A stretch of 9,094 bases of DNA, taken from positions 1 through 9,094 of the forward strand of contig JAEYPE010000039.1 in the NCBI GenBank assembly GCA_023411035.1. The letters are read 5' to 3'. The notes beneath the pieces were generated by a model. It did no database searches, was not told the DNA's origin, and saw only the letters and a list, made by a program, of their open reading frames with translations. The DNA is from Pseudomonadota bacterium (GTDB lineage Bacteria > Pseudomonadota > Alphaproteobacteria > Azospirillales > Azospirillaceae). Of this stretch, positions 6,101 through 9,094 are shown one piece after another. The translations under genes were made by a program, and so were the position numbers. Position 1 is the stretch's first letter, and the number at the start of each line of letters is the position of its first letter.

Positions 6101-6751
6101 TCAGGACGCGGACAGGATGTCCGTGCCCTTCACCGTGGCGCCGCCCTTCAGGACGAACTGCGTCTCGCCGTTGACGCTGCGCACCTCCTTCACCGTGTCG
6201 GTCGTCACGGTGGCGGTGGTCAGGGCGTTGCCGGTCTTGTCCTTCGCCGTCACGCGCACGAGGTAAGTGCCGTCCGCGGCGGTGCCGCCATCGCTGCGGG
6301 TGCCGTCCCAGGAGAAGGTCTGCCGGCCCGTCTTCGGGCTGCCGGGTGCGCTGTAAATCACCTGCCCGGCGTCGTTCACCACCTCGATCTTCACCGACGC
6401 GGCGGCGCCGTCGATGGCATAGGCCATCTCCGCCTTGCCCTCCGACAGGCTGATGCGGTCGGATGCGGCCTCGACCTTCCGGCCCAGATAGGCCATGTCC
6501 AGCCGCATGCCGCTGTTCTTCAGCGTGTCCAGAACCTGCCCCAGAGTCTCGTTCGTCCGCACGCCCTGCTCCACGGTGGAGAGTTGGGCGAGCTGCGTCA
6601 TGAACTGGGTGGCGTCCATGGGCGACAGCGGGTCCTGGTTGCGGAGCTGCGCGGTCAGCAGCTTCAGGAACGCCTCGTAATCCACCGTCTGCTTCTTCGC
6701 GGCGGTGGAGGTGGCGGCGGTTGCGGTGTTGGTGGCCGCGGTCGTGGTCAT
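6101..6751 (-). CDS. flgD: FlgD, flagellar hook cap / hook assembly scaffold
   Basis: FlgD caps the growing hook outside the cell and lets FlgE subunits polymerise; it is exported by the flagellar type III system and later lost. The 216-residue length fits the family. Residues 1-20 form a Thr/Ala-rich, probably disordered export leader. Residues 24-70 hold the conserved N-terminal domain, with Y-E-A-F-L-K-L-L-T-A-Q-L-R-N-Q-D-P-L-S-P-M and Q-L-A-Q-L-S-T-V-E-Q. Residues 88-212 are the Tudor/Ig-like C-terminal part, with Y-L-G-R-K-V, F-S-W-D-G and G-T-Y-L-V-R-V-T-A. The ATG at 6751 is preceded by AAGGA (complement of 6758-6762) at good spacing. It lies 15 nt after fliK and probably shares its transcript. 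It is the last gene of the leftward unit, with no flgE after it. Confidence 0.96.
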   Translation of the reverse strand: MTTTAATNTATAATSTAAKKQTVDYEAFLKLLTAQLRNQDPLSPMDATQFMTQLAQLSTVEQGVRTNETLGQVLDTLKNSGMRLDMAYLGRKVEAASDRISLSEGKAEMAYAIDGAAASVKIEVVNDAGQVIYSAPGSPKTGRQTFSWDGTRSDGGTAADGTYLVRVTAKDKTGNALTTATVTTDTVKEVRSVNGETQFVLKGGATVKGTDILSAS

Positions 6752-6757
6752 GGCGGG

Positions 6758-6762
6758 TCCTT
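6758..6762 (-). promoter_or_regulatory. Ribosome binding site of flgD
   Basis: AAGGA on the minus strand, ending six bases before the flgD ATG. It fits wholly within the 15-nt gap after the fliK stop (TAG, complement of 6767-6769), which supports the chosen ATG and means flgD need not depend on translational coupling. Confidence 0.7.
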
Positions 6763-6766
6763 GCGG

Positions 6767-8086
6767 CTAGACGGAGATGTCGACGAGGCCGTCGATGGGG
6801 CGGGCGGCGCGTTCTTGCGGCAGGGCGGCGGCGGGCTCCGCGAGGCGGAAAGCCCGTCCGGGACCGTCATCCCGGTTCCCCGTCCCATCCCCCTGGCCGG
6901 AAAAGGCGAAACCGCGCGGCTCGCCGTCGCCGCGCAGGGAGAAGTTCAGGGTGCCGCCGTCCAGCTCGAACCCGGCGTCGGACAGGGCGCGTTCCAGATG
7001 ATGGATGTCCCGGCGCAGCAGGGCCAGCGTCTCCGGGCTTTCCGCCTGGACATGCAGGGCGACGCGGGCGCCGTGCAGTTCGGCGACGACGCGGACGGGG
7101 CCAAGCTCTTCCGGCTTCAGGTCGATGCGGAATTCGCCGCCGCCGGTCTCGACGACGCGCACCAGTTGGGTTGCCACCTGGGCGGCGGGCAGCCGCGCCG
7201 CGGCGCTCTCACCGGATTGCGCCGCGTATTGGGCAGCCGTGTGGGCCGCCGGCGGGGCGAGGGTGGAGGGCAGCGGCGCCGTGCCGGCCCCGTCCGCCAG
7301 CGACGAGGACGCGGACAGCGCTTCCATCCCGGCGGGCGGATTGCCGCGGCCTTGCCCCTGGCCCGGATTCTGGCCCGGATTCTGGCCGGTGCCGCCGTTC
7401 GACGCGGCGTTGTTGGCTGCCTGGGCCATCGCCTGCTGAAGCTGTGGCGACGGGGTCTGCGGTGCGTCGGCCTTGGCCGGGGGCGAGGAATCCATGGCCT
7501 GGAACAGCGGGGTGGAGTCCGGCTTGGCATTGGCAACCGCGGGTGGCGTGGGCGGAGCGGCGGCCATGCCGTCCGGCCTGGGTCCATCGGGCGCGGTGTC
7601 GGGAGTCGTGGCAGCGGGCGGCGTGGGAAGCGGAGCGACCGGCTGCGGCGGGCCGGGTTGGGCCGTGGCGGGTGCCGGTGGCTGGGACGCCGCGGCGTTT
7701 TCCGCCGGAGGAACCACGACGGGAATCGCGGCGGGAATCGCGGCGGGCAGGCCGCTGGGCGGAAGGGGTTCCGGCAACATCCCGACCTCGGCGGTGCCCG
7801 GAGCCGTCGCGGGAGGCGGGGTGGTCAGCAGCGGCAGGAGTGCGGCCAGAGCCGCGTCGGCGCTGGCCGGCGCGCCGCCGGTCTGCGTGGCGGACTCGGG
7901 TTGTCCATCGGGCTCGCCTTCCTCATCCGCGCCGCCGCGGCCCGCCGCGTCGTCCAGCAGATCGGCGAAGGGCGTGCCGGACGCCTCGATCTCGCCCGGC
8001 GCGCCGGGGGACGACGGCACCGCACCCTCCGCGGAGCGGGTGGGGCGGGGCGGCGGGGCGGCGAGGGCGTCGGGAAGGCTGGGCAT
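6767..8086 (-). CDS. fliK: FliK, flagellar hook-length control protein
   Basis: FliK is a secreted molecular ruler. Its N-terminal part measures the hook, and its C-terminal domain contacts FlhB to switch export from hook to filament substrates. Here 439 residues, close to enteric FliK. Residues 1-300 are strongly Pro/Ala/Gln-rich and low in complexity, as expected of the flexible ruler. About 300-385 form the conserved hook-length control domain, including F-R-I-D-L-K-P-E-E-L-G-P-V-R-V (319-333), V-A-L-H-V-Q-A and a leucine-rich L-A-L-L-R-R-D-I-H-H-L-E segment. The last 55 residues are Gly/Asp/Arg-rich. The ATG at 8086 follows AAGGGA (complement of 8091-8096), and the stop lies 15 nt before flgD. 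The poorly conserved N-terminus makes the exact start less certain than the domain call. Position before flgD agrees with a hook-assembly role. Confidence 0.92.
   Translation of the reverse strand: MPSLPDALAAPPPRPTRSAEGAVPSSPGAPGEIEASGTPFADLLDDAAGRGGADEEGEPDGQPESATQTGGAPASADAALAALLPLLTTPPPATAPGTAEVGMLPEPLPPSGLPAAIPAAIPVVVPPAENAAASQPPAPATAQPGPPQPVAPLPTPPAATTPDTAPDGPRPDGMAAAPPTPPAVANAKPDSTPLFQAMDSSPPAKADAPQTPSPQLQQAMAQAANNAASNGGTGQNPGQNPGQGQGRGNPPAGMEALSASSSLADGAGTAPLPSTLAPPAAHTAAQYAAQSGESAAARLPAAQVATQLVRVVETGGGEFRIDLKPEELGPVRVVAELHGARVALHVQAESPETLALLRRDIHHLERALSDAGFELDGGTLNFSLRGDGEPRGFAFSGQGDGTGNRDDGPGRAFRLAEPAAALPQERAARPIDGLVDISV
7361..7384. repeat. 12-nt tandem duplication in fliK linker
   Basis: GCCCGGATTCTG occurs twice in direct succession on the plus strand. 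Being a multiple of three it keeps the fliK frame and encodes the repeated Q-N-P-G segment at about residues 235-242 in the low-complexity ruler region. Confidence 0.9.
7721..7744. repeat. Second 12-nt tandem duplication in fliK linker
   Basis: GGGAATCGCGGC occurs twice in succession on the plus strand and encodes the doubled A-A-I-P segment at about residues 115-122 of FliK. It is in frame and independent in sequence from the other 12-nt duplication. Confidence 0.9.
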
Positions 8087-8090
8087 GATG

Positions 8091-8096
8091 TCCCTT
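8091..8096 (-). promoter_or_regulatory. Ribosome binding site of fliK
   Basis: AAGGGA on the minus strand, four bases before the ATG at 8086, within the 45-nt gap between motE and fliK. It supports the start choice, as no other ATG lies nearby upstream in frame. The spacing is on the short side. Confidence 0.6.
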
Positions 8097-8131
8097 GATG
8101 GGAAGACCGGGGTCGGAAAGCAGGAAGCGGT

Positions 8132-8854
8132 TCAGTTCGTCGGCGTCTGGGTCAGGCGGACGGGAAGCGGGGCGGGCGGCGCCGGGCGGTCGCCGGGCAG
8201 GGCGCGCCGTTGCAGGATGAGGCGGGTGACCTCGCGCGCCTTGGTGTCCTCCAGCTCCGCGATGATGGGGGCGGAGCGGCGCTCGGCCATGCGGTCCAGC
8301 ACGTCGATGATGATGTCCGTTTCCAGGTCGTTGAAAATGCGCGCGGCGTCGCGCGGCTTCATCGTCTCGTAGATCGTCACCATGCGCTTCAGGTCCTCCG
8401 CCTGGAGGTTGGAGCGCTGCTGCATCAGCGCTTCCACGTCGCGCTTGATGGCGCTCAGCCGCTGGATCTGGGCGGTGGCGCGGGTCTCGGCGGCGGCCAG
8501 CACCGCCTCCGCCTCGCTGATGTGGCGGGTGCGGGCCGTCACGTCGGCCTTCTGCTCCGCGATGGCGGCGCGCAGGGCCGGGTCGGTGCAACTCGCCGCG
8601 GGCAGGGCGGCGTCCGCGGGCGGGGCCGCGGCGGGCTGCGGCAGCGCCGCCAAGGCGGGGGAGGGTTCCGGCGCGGATTCTTCGGGGGAAGCCTCCGCTC
8701 CGTTCTTCAGGTCCTTGGCCCAGGGGCGTTCATGCTTGCCGAACTCGCGGTCGAACTGCTGGGCGACCACCGGCAACCCTTCCATCAGGGAGCCGAGCTT
8801 GAGCGGCAGCACCATAAGGATCGCCACCAGCGTGATGGGAAGTACGCGCAGCAT
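8132..8854 (-). CDS. motE: MotE-like flagellar motility protein with MgtE-N-like domain
   Basis: MotE in rhizobia is a periplasmic protein reported to act as chaperone for the motor protein MotC. This 240-residue relative has an N-terminal hydrophobic segment (residues 3-20, V-L-P-I-T-L-V-A-I-L-M-V-L-P-L) acting as signal or anchor. A Pro/Ala-rich linker (about 55-90) follows, with the single Cys at 89. Residues about 93-155 are Glu/Gln/Ala/Arg-rich and predicted helical or coiled coil. Residues 154-214 resemble the MgtE N-terminal domain, with I-Y-E-T-M-K-P-R-D-A-A-R-I-F-N-D-L and I-I-I-D-V-L-D-R-M. A Pro-rich tail ends the protein. The ATG at 8854 lies 3 nt after the stop of the upstream gene, with a GGAG about nine bases upstream inside that gene, so translational coupling is likely. 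The role is inferred from family and from its place before fliK; magnesium transport is unlikely because the MgtE channel part is missing. Confidence 0.82.
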   Translation of the reverse strand: MLRVLPITLVAILMVLPLKLGSLMEGLPVVAQQFDREFGKHERPWAKDLKNGAEASPEESAPEPSPALAALPQPAAAPPADAALPAASCTDPALRAAIAEQKADVTARTRHISEAEAVLAAAETRATAQIQRLSAIKRDVEALMQQRSNLQAEDLKRMVTIYETMKPRDAARIFNDLETDIIIDVLDRMAERRSAPIIAELEDTKAREVTRLILQRRALPGDRPAPPAPLPVRLTQTPTN

Positions 8855-8857
8855 GGC

Positions 8858-9094
8858 TCAGCGCTCCGGTCCGATGGCCCGCAGCCGGGCGTAGAAGGCA
8901 TTGGCCGCCTGCTGCCGCCCGCCACCGGGATGTTCTGCGGCTTCCGCGTCGGGCGGCGTCTCCTCCGCCTTGCGGGTGACGGCGCCGGCCAGGGCGGCGA
9001 CGCGCATGGGGCGGAAGCCGTCCTCGCCGTCCGGTGCGTCCTCCTCCACGGCGGCAGCCGGGGCCGCTGGCTCCGCAGCCGGCACGGGCGGCGC
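8858..9094 (-). CDS. C-terminal part of an unidentified Pro/Ala-rich protein of the flagellar cluster
   Basis: The frame is open to the window edge (codons for Ala, Pro, Pro precede the GTG at 9085), so the 5' end is probably outside; the 78 visible residues are the C-terminus. The sequence is Ala/Pro/Glu-rich and probably disordered, with a short F-R-P-M-R-V-A-A-L segment and a final helix-like A-A-N-A-F-Y-A-R-L-R-A-I. Codon third positions are G/C-rich like its neighbours. The stop (TGA, complement of 8858-8860) lies 3 nt before motE, which points to co-transcription and coupling. In related alphaproteobacteria a small membrane protein of unknown function (DUF6468 type) can sit near motE and fliL/fliM; this may be its tail, but the visible part does not prove it. 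Confidence 0.6.
   Translation of the reverse strand, partial: APPVPAAEPAAPAAAVEEDAPDGEDGFRPMRVAALAGAVTRKAEETPPDAEAAEHPGGGRQQAANAFYARLRAIGPER

Noticed and set aside
6584..8098. Long plus-strand open frame of 504 codons opposite fliK
   Set aside because: It is Gly/Arg-rich without recognisable motifs and lies antisense to a well-supported fliK and part of flgD; high GC makes long shadow frames common.
7923..8591. Minus-strand open frame of 222 codons bridging motE and fliK
   Set aside because: It overlaps two well-supported genes in another frame and is His/Arg/Pro-rich without motifs.

Overview
The sequence looks like high-GC alphaproteobacterial DNA, with codon third positions almost all G or C. 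The gene content (a flgD-fliK-motE hook and motor cassette beside a giant RTX protein) suggests a Rhodospirillales or Azospirillum-type bacterium. That placement is inferred from gene content and composition only, since no rRNA or other phylogenetic marker is present. Nearly every base is coding; the only gaps are 70, 15, 45 and 3 nt, and no tRNA, rRNA, CRISPR array or insertion sequence was seen.

Plus strand, 1-6030: one continuous reading frame encoding the last 2009 residues of a very large secreted RTX protein, whose N-terminus lies before the window. From N to C it has: the end of an RTX block and a serralysin-C-terminal-like module; a second RTX block with a paralogous module; a third RTX block with a different capping segment; a nidogen-like (NIDO) domain; Calx-beta 1; a von Willebrand factor D (VWD) domain with a C8-like tail; Calx-beta 2 to 5, of which 3 and 4 are near-identical; a roughly 205-residue region I cannot assign; twenty in-register RTX nonapeptides; and a C-terminal tail of the type I secretion kind. 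The visible protein has no cysteine at all. It reads as a calcium-dependent surface or matrix adhesin; no type I exporter gene is in the window.

Between the convergent genes, 6031-6100 holds a strong GC-rich hairpin overlapping a 16-nt palindrome, a likely bidirectional stop or insulator.

Minus strand, 9094 to 6101: four closely packed flagellar-type genes read leftward. They are the C-terminal end of an unidentified Pro/Ala-rich protein, then motE (MotC-chaperone-like, with an MgtE-N-like domain), fliK (hook-length control) and flgD (hook cap). The short spacings point to one transcription unit with its promoter outside the window. FlgD builds the hook scaffold, FliK measures the hook and switches export specificity, and MotE serves motor function. 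No flgE follows flgD here.

The most interesting object is the RTX protein. It joins NIDO and VWD, an order known from animal mucin-like and extracellular matrix proteins, inside a bacterial calcium-dependent secreted protein that lacks the disulfide cysteines those animal domains depend on. It also carries signs of recent internal domain duplication.
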